Positions 45,291 to 56,699 of a stretch of 64,000 bases of DNA are shown here, in pieces. The translations under genes were made by a program, and so were the position numbers. How positions within the stretch are numbered: position 1 is the stretch's first letter; each line of letters opens with the position of its first letter. The notes under the pieces are model-generated. The model saw nothing but the letters and a program-made list of their open reading frames with translations, made no database searches and had not been told where the DNA came from. The DNA is from Phocoena phocoena. Its lineage: Eukaryota > Chordata > Mammalia > Artiodactyla > Phocoenidae. The stretch is taken from contig NC_089228.1 in NCBI RefSeq assembly GCF_963924675.1, positions 94,394,894-94,458,893 on the forward strand. The letters are read 5' to 3'.

Positions 45291-46059
45291 ATACTAGGGT
45301 ACGTAGTTTTGCACAGCAATGGTTTGTTTTGGGACATTCTGTTAAGCCCTTAGGTGTGTGTTTCTCTGGTACCTCTGCTTAGATTAAGCTTCTCGAAGTT
45401 AAGAGCCCAAGTTTTCCATTCATTTCATAATTGCTAATTGCATTTAATTTGAACTATTGTCCGCCTGCTTCTTTGCCTCTTAAAAATGCTGATCAAAATA
45501 TTTGGGGAAATTTGCTTGGATAGTATAAATTATAGAAATAATAGATATTCAGCTGAAAATCTTCCAGTTATCTTAAGGTTCTTGCTTAAATTTTAAATTG
45601 AGTAGCAAACTAGTTGAATTTGTTTCCATCCATAAGGAGAAATTCAAATTGCAAAAAAAAAAATCAGGGTCTTTTGATGTTGTCTTTGTTGTTTTTGTTT
45701 TATTTTTTCCTCATGGAATTCTCTTCAAGACCCTTCAGACTAATGAAAATATTTCTTCTACCCCTGGGGGAGAGCTGCCTCCTCCTTTCTCCATCCCTTT
45801 CAGGGAAGGGGAATTTGGAGATTTTTTTTCATAGACACTTCTGAGTATGAACAGTTCTGTTGTCACGATAGCCACACTCAAACTCGCTCCACTTCTACAG
45901 ACAAAGCTCCAAACTCTCATCAGGGCTGGTTGGTACAGAAGCTAAAATCTTCCATCTAATATCTGGGAATGGGAAACGTAACAGTTCTTTATTTTTTTAC
46001 ATCAAATTACATGGGACTTCAAGCTCCCTACCATCGATTAGAGGGAAGTCCAGGACCAG
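45291..46059. other. Unique AT-rich sequence
   Basis: No repeat or gene was recognised. Poly-A and poly-T tracts occur near 45650 and 45820. Confidence 0.5.
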
Positions 46060-46290
46060 CTAGCGCCGGCCTGCTGGGCTCTGGTTCCATCGCTCAGTCA
46101 CTGTCTGATCGTGGCAAGTTACTAACCATTCTGTGCCTCAGTCTCCTCATTAGTAAAATGGGGCTATTAGTACCTCTCTTGTTTATGGAAGGTTGTTGTA
46201 GAAGATTAAAAGGAACCATATGTATAAGTTCTTAGAGCAATACCTGTTTCATATCAAGTGTTCAGAAGGTGTCAGTCTGATCATAACTTT
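46060..46290 (+). repeat. MIR SINE
   Basis: CTGGGCTCTGGTTCCATCG, GGCAAGTTACTAACC, GTGCCTCAGTCTCCTC and AGTAAAATGGGGCTATTAG are a clear MIR head and core. Confidence 0.88.
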
Positions 46291-47554
46291 GATGATTATT
46301 GTTATGAATTGAGAGACTTACGTGATGCCAGCAAAACAGGACAGCGGTATGATCCTTAGTCTATAACAATGACCATCCCTTATCAGTTCCCTCCTTGTGC
46401 TCCTTGATGGGTTATCCACTGCTGGTCCTCTACCACCTGTTGGGCACCTGCATGTGCTCTGGGCAGACTACAGAGTAGTCACCTAAGCCAAACTCAGGAC
46501 TGGTGGACCCTCACCTGGAGCTGTGCTCCAAGAATCCAGTTCTCTGAGATCCACAGGCCGGCCCACCAGAGGACTAGCTGCCTTCCCATAGCAGAATGGG
46601 GACAGTGTCTTTTCTACCTGTCCAACTACTCAGTTTCAGAGTCTCTTTCCCTGTCTCTCTATCAATGGGCCCATGGCCTCCTGGTCAATCCAGTTCTGTA
46701 GCTTTAGGACCACAGTCTTTAAACAAAAGTCTGTTAATTCTCCCCTGGAGCAAAAATGTTCCACCGGTAGAATGGAAAACTTCCTCACCTCACTACTCTC
46801 TTAAAGGTGTGTTGTGGTATATGAGGGTGGGATTGGGGCAAAGGATAAGTACCTTTTCCTCCTTTGTGATTGTGTTGAGCCTATAGCAGAAATCAAGACA
46901 CAGCTAATTTCTCGTTCAGACTTCACACCGGCTTGAAGGCAAGTTTTGGACAGTGTGGGTTTGGCACTTTCACTCCTTTAGAGTCTGAGCCAGCCGTGGA
47001 GATGACCTGAAGGAGGGGTGCCTTTTGTCTGAGTTGAGGCACTGAGGACTTTGGACAGATGCCTTAGGTGGACACTTAAGGAGTTGGTGGGTTAGAACTG
47101 AATATCCAGACCAAAGCTGGTCTATTAAATCCAGAGCAGCTGAAACAAGATAGGAAGTCAGTGGATTCATGGGTGTTGGGGAACCAGTGTACGAGGGGAT
47201 TCCAAGAGGAAGGAAGGAAGGCATATTTGGAGGTATTTCCAGTTGTTGGCAGTAGCTTTTTTTTTTTTCTCTTAATTTGCCATATATGTCACTTGCTTCC
47301 ATCCTATTCTAGGATTATTGTCCTCTAGTGGCCAGTATGGTTCCTTCTTTTTAATCCATTATCCCTGACCTGCTTGTCCCGGTGTCTCCGGTCAATTAGA
47401 GTAGCTAGACTTGTCACTGTGGGCCCCTCAAAGAATATCACAAGACCCCACTTCTTCATTCAGTAACCCTGCCCCAGCATTAGATTTAGAAGAAAAGAAA
47501 AACCAGCATCTATTGATCATTTCCTATACTACAGGCCACATCTAAGTGTGTCTT
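46291..47554. other. Unique sequence
   Basis: No gene or confidently named repeat was seen. The 46380-47300 part has an even, non-simple texture that could be old retroviral internal sequence, but no recognisable protein motif was found. Confidence 0.45.
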
Positions 47555-47662
47555 CTAATTTAGAATTGGGCTATAATCCCAGCTCTTCCATTACAAGCTG
47601 TATGACCTTAGGCAAATCATTTAACCTCTGAAGGATTCCCCTCACTTGTAAAAAGAGGCTCT
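47555..47662 (+). repeat. MIR SINE, cut by a SINE insertion
   Basis: GGGCTATAATCCCAGCTC, AGCTGTATGACCTTAGGCAA and CACTTGTAAAAAGAGG are MIR core text. The CHR SINE inserted directly after it. Confidence 0.8.
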
Positions 47663-47676
47663 AAAAACTGATTCTT

Positions 47677-47919
47677 GGGCTTCCCTGGTGGAGCAGTGGT
47701 TGAGAGTCTGCCTGCCGATTCAGGGGACATGGGTTCGTGCCCCGGTCCGGGAAGATCCCACATGCCATGGAGCGGCTGGGCCCGTGAGCCATGGCCACTG
47801 AGCCTGCATGTCCGGAGCCTGTGCTCTGCAACGGGAGAGGCCACAACAGTGTGAGGCCCGTGTACTGCAAAAAAAAAAAAAAAACCAAAAAAACCAAAAA
47901 AAACCCTGCAAAAAAACCA
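47677..47919 (+). mobile_element. CHR-type SINE (short class) with complex tail
   Basis: A full head and body are followed by a tail in which A runs alternate with ACC-type interruptions (about 47880-47919). The duplication AAAAACTGATTCTT lies at 47663-47676 and 47920-47933. Confidence 0.95.
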
Positions 47920-47939
47920 AAAAACTGATTCTTTTGAAG

Positions 47940-48309
47940 CTATCAAGCTCTGGCCCTTATCTTTATTCTCTCCTCACAACCTAATTTTCTGACTCTATAA
48001 TTTCAGTTTTTCCATTTTTTGGTTCCCTGTTAGACAAGGGGATAATTGGAAAACCAATCTTCAGATGAACTAATCAGTGCTAATAAATGTTAATGATTTA
48101 AGGAGTTTTACCTCTCAAAGGGATTTAAATTTTAAAAGGTAAATTTCATTTCTTAGTTCAAAAAATAGAGTATGTAGTGTCTGTCAGTTTCTGTTATTCC
48201 TGTGGATTGAATGTTTCAACCTAGAATTTCCCAAAGTATGCACCATAAAAAAAATTCCGTAGTCAAATAAAATTTTAAAACACAACGTACTAATTTCTGC
48301 ATTTGCTCA
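47940..48309. other. Unique sequence
   Basis: AT-rich sequence with no repeat or gene recognised. Confidence 0.45.
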
Positions 48310-50671
48310 AGGTGGAGTAAAGGGGCCTGGGTTTACCCTCTTCCTGAAGTAACAACAACAAAACATACAAAATATACAGAATAACAACTTTCAAGACTGC
48401 TCATCAAGCGCTAAAGGACAGTGATCCCTAAGAGACAGAAAACTAATTTATGCCCTGGTTTACTGTCTTGAGAGACCTTCCAGGCTGTAGTGCAGGGAGG
48501 GGCAGCCAGGCAGAGTTGAGGAGATGGACCTGATGCTGTGAGAAATCCTGATGGCCTGAGTTCATAGAACAGCATACTAGAGAGGAGAGAGCTGCACAGA
48601 GAGAAAACCCTGGAGATCCGTAAAGGTGCCCCATGAGTATACAGCAGAGTACAGATCAACACATGCATGTGAGGAAACTACCCGAGTGTGGGGGGAAGAC
48701 ATCCAGAAGAATCAGAGAACGATAGCTGGCACTCGCACAAAGCTGGGAATAGTGACCCCACGAACCAGGCTGGAAAAAGCTCATAATTCACGAGACATAT
48801 GGATAGAATACTCAGGAATGTTGTACATCTGCAATAAGGAGTAATTAATCTTAGATAGAGCATGGTTATGGACCTGCCTAATGAATTGTAAAAATCACAT
48901 ATGTAAGGATCAAATTATTTCTAAATAACAGCATACCAGAGAAAAGATAAAGATTATTTACATAAAGGCAAAGATATTCAGTCCCCGACAAGGTAAAATG
49001 CACAATGTCTAGCATCCAGACAAAGATTACCAGGCATTCAAAGAACAGTAAACATGACCCACAGTGAAGAGAATAATCAGTTGAAACCAATCCAGAATGG
49101 ATGCAAATGTTAGAACTAGCAGACAAGAACATTAAAACAGTTGTTAGAACTCTATTCAGATGGTGTAGTAGAGACATGGAAGAGAATTTCAAAAGACCCA
49201 ATTCAAACTTCTGGAGATGAAACTTACAATGTCTGAGATGAAATAATACATTAGATGGGATTAGCTGCAGATTAGACACGGCTGAAGAAAAGATTAATGA
49301 ACCTAAAGACATAGCAGCAAAAAAATATCCAAAATGAAGCTCAAAAAAAAAAAAATCCAAATAAATGATAAAAGCATCAGTGAGCGGTGAAACAATTTCA
49401 CATAGCCTAACATATGTGTAATTATAAAGATATTTAAAGAATATTCTTTCTGAGAATTTTTCAAAATGATTTTTCATAACAGTATAAAACAACTCCCTCC
49501 CCAGAACAAAACCTCGCTATACTAGAATATCAGAATACCACTATATTAGAATAATAGAAACTGCTGAAAATCAAAGACAAAGAGAAAATCTTAAAAGCAG
49601 GCAGAAGAAAAGACACGTTACATTTATGAGAACAATAATAACACTGACAATGAGAATCGAAAAGCCAGAAAAATGACATCATTAAACCGTCAAACAAGCA
49701 AGTCAGTAACTCCCCCCAGAATTTTATACCCAAGGACAATAGCCTTCAAAATGAAGGCATAATAAAAATGTTTCCAGATAAACAAAAACTCAGAAAATTC
49801 ATAGTTGGCAGCACTATGCAAATAAAATGCTGAATAGAGATTTTCAGATAGAAGGAAGCTAATTCTAGAAGGAGCTACAATAAAGCAGATAAGGGATGAA
49901 GAGCACTGGGAAGGTTAAATGTGTGGGTAAATCTACATCAACGTTTCATTACAAAAATAATAATGTCTTGTGGTGTTTAAAATATAGGTGCAATTAGAAA
50001 ACATGAAAACAATAGCACAAAAGGCTAGAGGGGAGTAAATGTAGTGAGTATTTTAAATCCAGGAAGTTGTAAAAATACTAAGTTGAGATTGACTCTAATA
50101 TATTAAGCTTGCATATTGTAATCTGTAGGGCAACCACCAAAGTAATAATATAAAAAGTTATAACTAAAATCTGATAAACAGAAAATGGACTAAATACTCA
50201 ATAAACACTAAAAAAGAGCTAGAAAGCAGAGAAAAAGGGAACAAAGAACAGATGGGACAAACAGTAAACAGTTTCAGGTAGCTATAAACCTACATTTATC
50301 AATAATTATGTTAACTGTAAACAGACAAAATATTCCACGTAAAACAAAACATTGCCAGACTGTATTTAAGAATAAAAACAGCTATGTGCTTCTTACAAAG
50401 ACAGAACTTAGATGTAAGAAAACGGAAAATTTGAAAGTATATACCATTCAACCACCAACTGAGTGAAAGCTGATAAAGCTCTACTATTAGCAGAAAAAGG
50501 AGACTTGTTAAGGCAAGAAATACTACTAGAGATAAAGATGAAATTTTTGTTGATGAAGCAAATTCAGTTGATGAAAGCAGAGTCAATTCAATGTGAAGAT
50601 ATAACAATCCTAAATTTGCATGCACTTATCACATAACTTTAAAATATATAAATCAAAAGTTGACAGAACCA

Positions 50672-50877
50672 GGGCTTCCCTGGTGGCGCAGTGGTTGAGA
50701 GTCTGCCTGCTGATGCAGGAGACACGGGTTCGTGCCCCAGTCCGGGAAGATCCCACATGCCGCGGAGCGGCTAGGCCCGTGAGCCATGGCCGCTGAGCCT
50801 GCGCGTCCGGAGCCTGTGCTCCGCAACGGGAGAGGCCACAACATTGAGAGGCCCGCGTAACGCAAAAAAAAAAAAAA
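50672..50877 (+). mobile_element. CHR-type SINE (short class) inside L1M
   Basis: A complete short-class copy with an A tail. The 17-bp duplication AAAAGTTGACAGAACCA lies at 50655-50671 and 50878-50894. It interrupts the endonuclease part of the L1M ORF2 remnant. Confidence 0.96.
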
Positions 50878-53002
50878 AAAAGTTGACAGAACCAAAAGGA
50901 GAATTAAGCAAATTTTAAAATATAGAGGAAGACTTTACTACTTCTCTTCCAGTAATTGACAAAACAATTAGATCTATAAAATATTTGAATAATACTTTTA
51001 ACAAACTTGATCTAATTGACATGTATTGAAAATTGCACCTTCACACTGCAGAATATAGAGGCTTTTTAAGTGCTCAAGAAATATTTTACCAAAACTAAAT
51101 AAACACTGGGCCATGAAGCAAGTTTCAGCAAATTTCAAAGGATGGAAATCAGACAAAGTATATTCTCATAGCACAGTAGAAGTAAGCTAGGAAACAGTAA
51201 CAAAATCATATCTCGGGTATTTTCGAATATTTGAAAACCAAGCAGTGAACTTCTGTGTAATCAGAGTCAAAAAAGAAATCATATTGGAAATTAGAAGGTA
51301 TTTTTAATAAAACAAGGATGGAAAATACTATACATCAAATGTATGGTATATGGCTACAATAGTGCCAAGATGGAAATGCATGGCTTTAAATAAATATATG
51401 GGAAAAGAAGAGAATCTGAGATTAAGTATTTAAGCCTCCATTTTAAGAAGCTAGAAAAAATTAAAATTGAAGAAATGTAACAATAAAGTTAAAAGCAGAA
51501 ATCAATGAAATAGAAGACAGACAAAAAGTAGAGAAAACCAATAAAACGAGAGTTGTTTTTCTCAAAAGACTGATAAAGTTGACAAGCCCTAACAAACCTG
51601 ATCAAGAAAAAAAAAAAAACACAAATTCTCAATATGAAGAAAAATGGGAAGTTGCTAAAGTTTAACAGATTTCTAAAATAAATTGTAGAGAAATTTATGC
51701 CAATAAATTTGAAAGTATAGAAGTAGAAAAATTCCTTGAAAAGTACAATTTACAGAATGGACACTGGAAAAAATAGAAAAATAATCCTATGTCTATGAGA
51801 GGAATAAAGTTCAAAATGAAACGACTTCCCTCAAAGATAATTCCAGGTCCAGGTGACTTCAACATAAATTCATAATTTTAAGAAAGAAAGAACACCGATT
51901 CTTCCAGAGTATAGATGTAGAGGACATATTTTCTATCTCATTTCATGAGACTATCAGAATCTTGATATTAAAACTTGACAAGGATACTAGAGAAAATATT
52001 ACGAGGTAATCCCTCTCATAAACATAGGCACAGGAATCTTAAACAAAATAGGAACAACTTGAGCACTTCAGTGCATAGAGAGATAATACATCATGACTGA
52101 ATTGGCTTTATTCAAAATTACAAGGTTGGCTTAATGTTCCAAAATCAATTAGTGAAATTCACCACATTAACAGAGTAAGACAAAAGATCATATTATCATT
52201 TCCATAGATGCATTAAAATCATCTGATAAAATTCAACACTCATTTATGATTTAAAAAAAAACTCTCAGTAAATTTGGAACTTAAAAAACATCTTTATGCT
52301 GATACAGGATATACACAAAATACCCATGGTGAATATCACACTTAATGGTAGAGTAATTGAAATCTTACCCTCTGATTTTAGGAATAAGAATTTCTACTCA
52401 ACATTTTACTGGAGGGCCTGCTACAATAAGGACTGAAAAAGCATTAGAGTCATCAGGATTGGAAAAGAATCTTCAAAAATTTATTATTGTATACAGGAAA
52501 CATACATATATAAAAGTAAAAAAGAATATACTGATAGACTATGATATTTAATGAGAGTTTACCAAGGCCATTGGATATTAGGTCAGAATACAAAAATCAT
52601 TTATGTTCTTGATTTAGTAAAATAATTAGAAAACAAAATTATGAAATGATATCCTTTACCTAGAAATAGTTTTTCAAGACCACTATCCAGAAAACGACAA
52701 AACTTTACCAATGGAAATTAAAGAAGATCTTTAAAAAATGGAGGGATATACTATGATCATTGACAAGAAGACTTAGTGCTGGCAAAGGTGCCATTTTCTA
52801 TATATAGTCAATGTAATCCCAATCAAAATCCCAGTAGGTTTTTTTTTTCTAATGTATGTAGGTATTTACAATCTAGTTATAAGAGCTATATAGACATGCA
52901 AATGGCAAAAAACGGCTAAGATGATCTTGAAGAAATATAGTTAAAATAAAGCACAAGGTATTAGGAAGTATTATAAAACCACAGCAATTAAAACAGTGTG
53001 AT

Positions 53003-53150
53003 GGGCTTCCCTGGTGGCGCAGTGGTTGAGAGTCCGCCTGCCGATGCAGGGGACACGGGTTCGTGCCCCAGTCTGGGAAGATCCCACATGCCCCTCTAAG
53101 GCTACAACAGTGAGAGGCCTGCATACCGCAAAAAACAAACAAACAAAAAA
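53003..53150 (+). mobile_element. CHR-type SINE with internal deletion, inside L1M
   Basis: Head and tail are intact, but the middle (from CCCACATGCC directly to CCTCTAAGGC) has lost about 65-75 bp relative to other short-class copies. The duplication CAGTGTGAT is seen at 52994-53002 and 53154-53162. Confidence 0.92.
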
Positions 53151-54484
53151 AACCAGTGTGATATCATTGGTGGCCATTGGAACAGAATGATGAGTCCAGA
53201 GGTAGACTTACACATTTAAGTCATCTGATTTACAACAAAGCTGACACTGCAATGCAGAGCAGAAAGGATATTCTTTTTTTTTGATAAATGGCACTGGATC
53301 AATATGGATAAAAAAGGAATGAATTTTAACCCATATATTTCACAATATACAAATCACTTTTATATGGACTGTAGACTTACATGTTAAAGGTAAAATAATA
53401 AATATTCTAGGAGATAAAATAAGAGAATATTTTCATTATTTTGGTTTAGGCAAAGATTTCATAAACAGGACAGGAAGTGCACAAAGCAAAGAGTTGTTAA
53501 ATTAGTCTTCATAAAGTCTGAAATTTTCTGTTCATCAAGACACTTTTAAGATAATGAAAAAAGCAAGCTATGGTCTGGAAGAAGATATTTACAATGCATA
53601 AATCAGACAAAGGACTTATATCCAGAATATATAAAGAACGCAAAATATGACTTTTTTGAAAAAAGAAAGAGTAACCTAATAGTAAATGGGTGAAAGACTT
53701 GAGCAAGTACTTTACAAAAGTGATATCCAAATAGTTGATTCATATATATGAAAAATTGCTCAAAATCATTAGTTATCTGAGAAATAAAAATAAAAACCAC
53801 AGTGGGATACCACTACATACCAACCAGAAAGGCTACAACTTTAAAAATGAAATAAAACGACCAGAAATAAGTATTTGGGAGAATATGGAGAAATGGGTAC
53901 TTCATATATAACCAATGGGAGTTTAAATTGATCCGAACTCTTTGGAAAACTAGCATTATTGACTAAAGATGAACATACGTCAACCCTGTAATTCAGCAAT
54001 TTCATTTATAGGTATGTACCCAACAGAAATCTGTGCACCAAATTGTATGTACAAAAATGCTCTCGGCAGCACTATTTGTAATAATCCCAAACTTAAGACA
54101 AACTAAATGCCTATCAAAAGTAGAATGGCATATTTATATGGCAGACTACTACAACAAAATATTCATATCATACAGCAATGGCAAACTCTTCCATGCAATA
54201 CCATGGATGAATCTTACAGACATAATATTGAGCAAAAGAAACGAGACACAAAAAAGTACTTATATATGATACCATATATATAAAGTCCAAAATAAGAAAA
54301 ACTGATCGATTATGATTCAAGTCAGAATGGTCACCTTAGGAGGGAGGTGATTAATGACCAGGAGTTATTAGAAGGTTTTGAGGTGCTACTAATGCTCTAT
54401 ATTTTTATCTAGGTAGTGAGTCCATGGATGTGTTTACTTTGTAAAAATTCATTCAATTAAAAAACAGTTCAAAAGCTAATTCAG

Positions 54485-54694
54485 GGCTTCCCTGGTGGCG
54501 CAGTGGTTGGGAGTCCGCCTGCCGATGCAGGGGACACGGGTTCGTGCCCCGGTCCGGGGAGATCCCGCATGCCGCGGAGCGGCTGGGCCCGTGAGCCATG
54601 GCCGCTGGGCCTGCGCGTCCGGAGCCTGTGCTCCACAACGGGAGAGGCCACAGCAGTGAGAGGCCCGCGTACCGCAAAAAAAAAAAAAAAAAAA
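54485..54694 (+). mobile_element. CHR-type SINE (short class) at the L1M 3' end
   Basis: A full copy with a long A tail. The duplication AAAAGCTAATTCAG lies at 54471-54484 and 54695-54708 without mismatch. Confidence 0.96.
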
Positions 54695-54708
54695 AAAAGC
54701 TAATTCAG

Positions 54709-55144
54709 GTATTTTGCTTATGGAACTAATTTTCATGCTTGGTGGAATGGCTAAAAAGGTTGATATGACCCAACTATTTACTACACGTTCTTCTGCATGT
54801 AAGATGAAGCTCATCTGAGACAGTGGCTGAGAACTTTAAACCCTGTTGCTGTTTGCAGCTCTGTTTAAACTGCCCTGTTCCATCTCCCTTGGCTGCGCAC
54901 TAGGCAAATTTTTGCATTAATTTTGGCCCCTAGCATCCTTTTGCCTAGCCTCATTGCTTGAGGCTGTCAACCCACACTAATAAAGTACAGCATGAAGACC
55001 AGGTTAAAAGTGCTACTTCTTTCTTGTGCAAATCTGCAGCGAGAAAGAGCTACCTCCTTCATCACAGATCTTCCTGGTTGAAGGTGGAACAGAAGTCACC
55101 AGGAGAATTTCCAGCTTTCATGGGAACCTGTTCCAAGTTATAAT
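54709..55144. other. Unclassified sequence, possibly an LTR
   Basis: It contains CACTAATAAAGTACAGC with an AATAAA-like signal near 54980 after a C-rich stretch, as in some LTRs. No ends or duplication could be fixed. Confidence 0.3.
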
Positions 55145-55705
55145 ATTAAAACTAATCTTTGTTGTGTGTGCCTATGCTCTAGATTCTATTCTAAGTGTTT
55201 GAAATGTAGTAACTTATTTGATTACATAACAACTGCATGAGGTAGAGTTATGAAATGAATATTTGTGTCTCTCCAGAATTCATATTTTGAAACCCTAACC
55301 CCTAATGGAATAGTATGAGGAGATGATGCTTTGGAAGTAATTAAGTCCTAAGGGTGGAGCCCTCATGATGGGATTAGTACCCTTGAGAGAGCTTGCTTCT
55401 TCTCTCTCTCTGCTCTCTGCCATGTGAAGACAAAGCTAGAAGTCTGCAAACCAGGAAGAGGCCCTCCCCAGAACCCCACTACGTTGGCACCCTGACCTCA
55501 GACTTCTAGCGTCCAGAACTGTGAGAAATAGCTGTCTGTTGTTTAAGCCACCTACTCTATGGTATTTTAACAGCCCGAACTGATAAGACAGGTAGGAAAT
55601 ATTATCTGTCCTATGTTACTGGTGAGGAAACAGAAGCAGAGAGCAATTGGGTAATCTGTCAGAGAACACACAGCTAGCAAGCTGGGAAGCCAGGTACTAA
55701 GGTTC
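55145..55705 (-). repeat. MIR SINE, interrupted by an LTR
   Basis: The left part, to 55245 (CTATTCTAAGTGTTTGAAA, ACAACTGCATGAGGTAG), and the right part, from 55591 (GGTGAGGAAACAGAAGCAGA, CACACAGCTAGCAAGC), are consecutive pieces of reversed MIR. The LTR at 55246-55590 lies exactly between them. Confidence 0.9.
55246..55590 (+). mobile_element. Solo MLT1A-like MaLR LTR
   Basis: It begins AGTTATGAAATGAATATTTG and runs through ATTCATATTTTGAAACCC, a CTCTCT-rich promoter-like stretch at about 55390, and CCAGAACTGTGAGAAATAG to CTGATAAGACA. The exact 5-bp duplication GGTAG is at 55241-55245 and 55591-55595. No internal region is attached. Confidence 0.88.
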
Positions 55706-55924
55706 TTTCTAGAGCCCTTGCTCTTTACACACACACACAATACAAGACACAATCAACTTCCTGCTACGCAGTCTTTGTGTCTTCAGTTTCAGAAGGAGAC
55801 CCGTAGCGTGAAGATTTCTCAACAGAGCCTCAGCTCTCTGTGAGGAGCTCGCTGGTCAACAGAAGGCCGCCCCTGGGATTCAGGCCCGGGGACGATGAGG
55901 GACCATAAGGATTGTCCCTTCTTT

Positions 55925-56124
55925 TTTTTTTGCTGTACGTGGGCCTCTCACTGTTGTGGCCTCTCCCGTTGCGGAGCACAGGCTCCAGACACGCAGGCTC
56001 AGCGGCCATGGCTCACGGGCCCAGCCACTCCACAGCATGTGGGATCTTCCCGGACCGGGGCACGAACCCGCGTCCCCTGCATCGGCAGGCAGACTCTCAA
56101 CCACTGTGCCACCAGGGAAGCCCC
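55925..56124 (-). mobile_element. CHR-type SINE (short class)
   Basis: A poly-T tail side, then the reversed body, ending CACCAGGGAAGCCCC. The 17-bp duplication AGGATTGTCCCTTCTTT lies at 55908-55924 and 56125-56141, with no mismatch. Confidence 0.96.
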
Positions 56125-56141
56125 AGGATTGTCCCTTCTTT

Positions 56142-56699
56142 ACCTCGTGGTGACAGTGGCTGGTGAGCAGGGTGGGAGATTTTGTTTGTTTGTGTAAAAA
56201 ATTAAAAGCATCACAGAGAAATGTAAACCTAGGTAAATCAAGATTCTGAGCAACAATGACACACACTTTTTAAATAAAATAAGCACAGCTTTTATCATCG
56301 CCCAGTATTCCTTCTTCTCCCACCCTGTGCCTTCCTCCAGAGCCGCCATTTTCCGAGCTCTCAGCAGTAAACTTAATAAAGATTGATATCAGCGACAAAT
56401 TCTGTCAACTTCCATGCTGCAAAACTTAGCCACTGTGCAAAATGGACCAAGGAAAATAAATAACCCGAGGAATGATGGAGTGTGTAAATATTGATGTGGA
56501 CACCGGGTACAGGGAGGTTGGATGAAGCAAAAAAAAAAAAAGAGCTAGTGAAGGCAAGTTTCCATACCCTGACTGAATGCAGAAAGGTCTCCTCACGTTG
56601 ATTTTAATTCTCTGGCATTATTTTCAGAGTGGGAGTGTGTGTTGTAGGCTAAATTCTAAGTTCTTGGATTCCAAAAAAAATCATTCTAGAAAAAGCATT
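56142..56699. other. Unique sequence
   Basis: No repeat or gene was recognised. A poly-A stretch lies near 56530. Confidence 0.5.

Larger units (their letters stand above)
48310..54484 (+). repeat. Near full-length ancient L1M LINE, decayed
   Basis: The sequence follows one L1M element from its 5' part and ORF1 region (about 48500-49800), through the ORF1-ORF2 gap and endonuclease start (near 50280), the reverse-transcriptase region (about 51700-52500), and the ORF2 C-terminus with a recognisable end at 54033-54270, to the 3' UTR. Without three SINE insertions it is about 5.6 kb. Every part carries stops and indels. Near 52460-52500 the stretch expected to encode the catalytic acidic pair of the reverse transcriptase is shortened. 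It is transpositionally dead. Confidence 0.88.

Noticed and set aside
46380..47300. Possible endogenous retrovirus internal region
   Set aside because: No protease, polymerase or envelope-like motif and no flanking LTR pair could be recognised, so it is left as unclassified.
48878..49492. 204-codon minus-strand open frame, the longest in the window
   Set aside because: It is antisense to the ORF1 region of the ancient L1M. The A-rich sense strand gives few stops on the other strand, so this is a composition effect.
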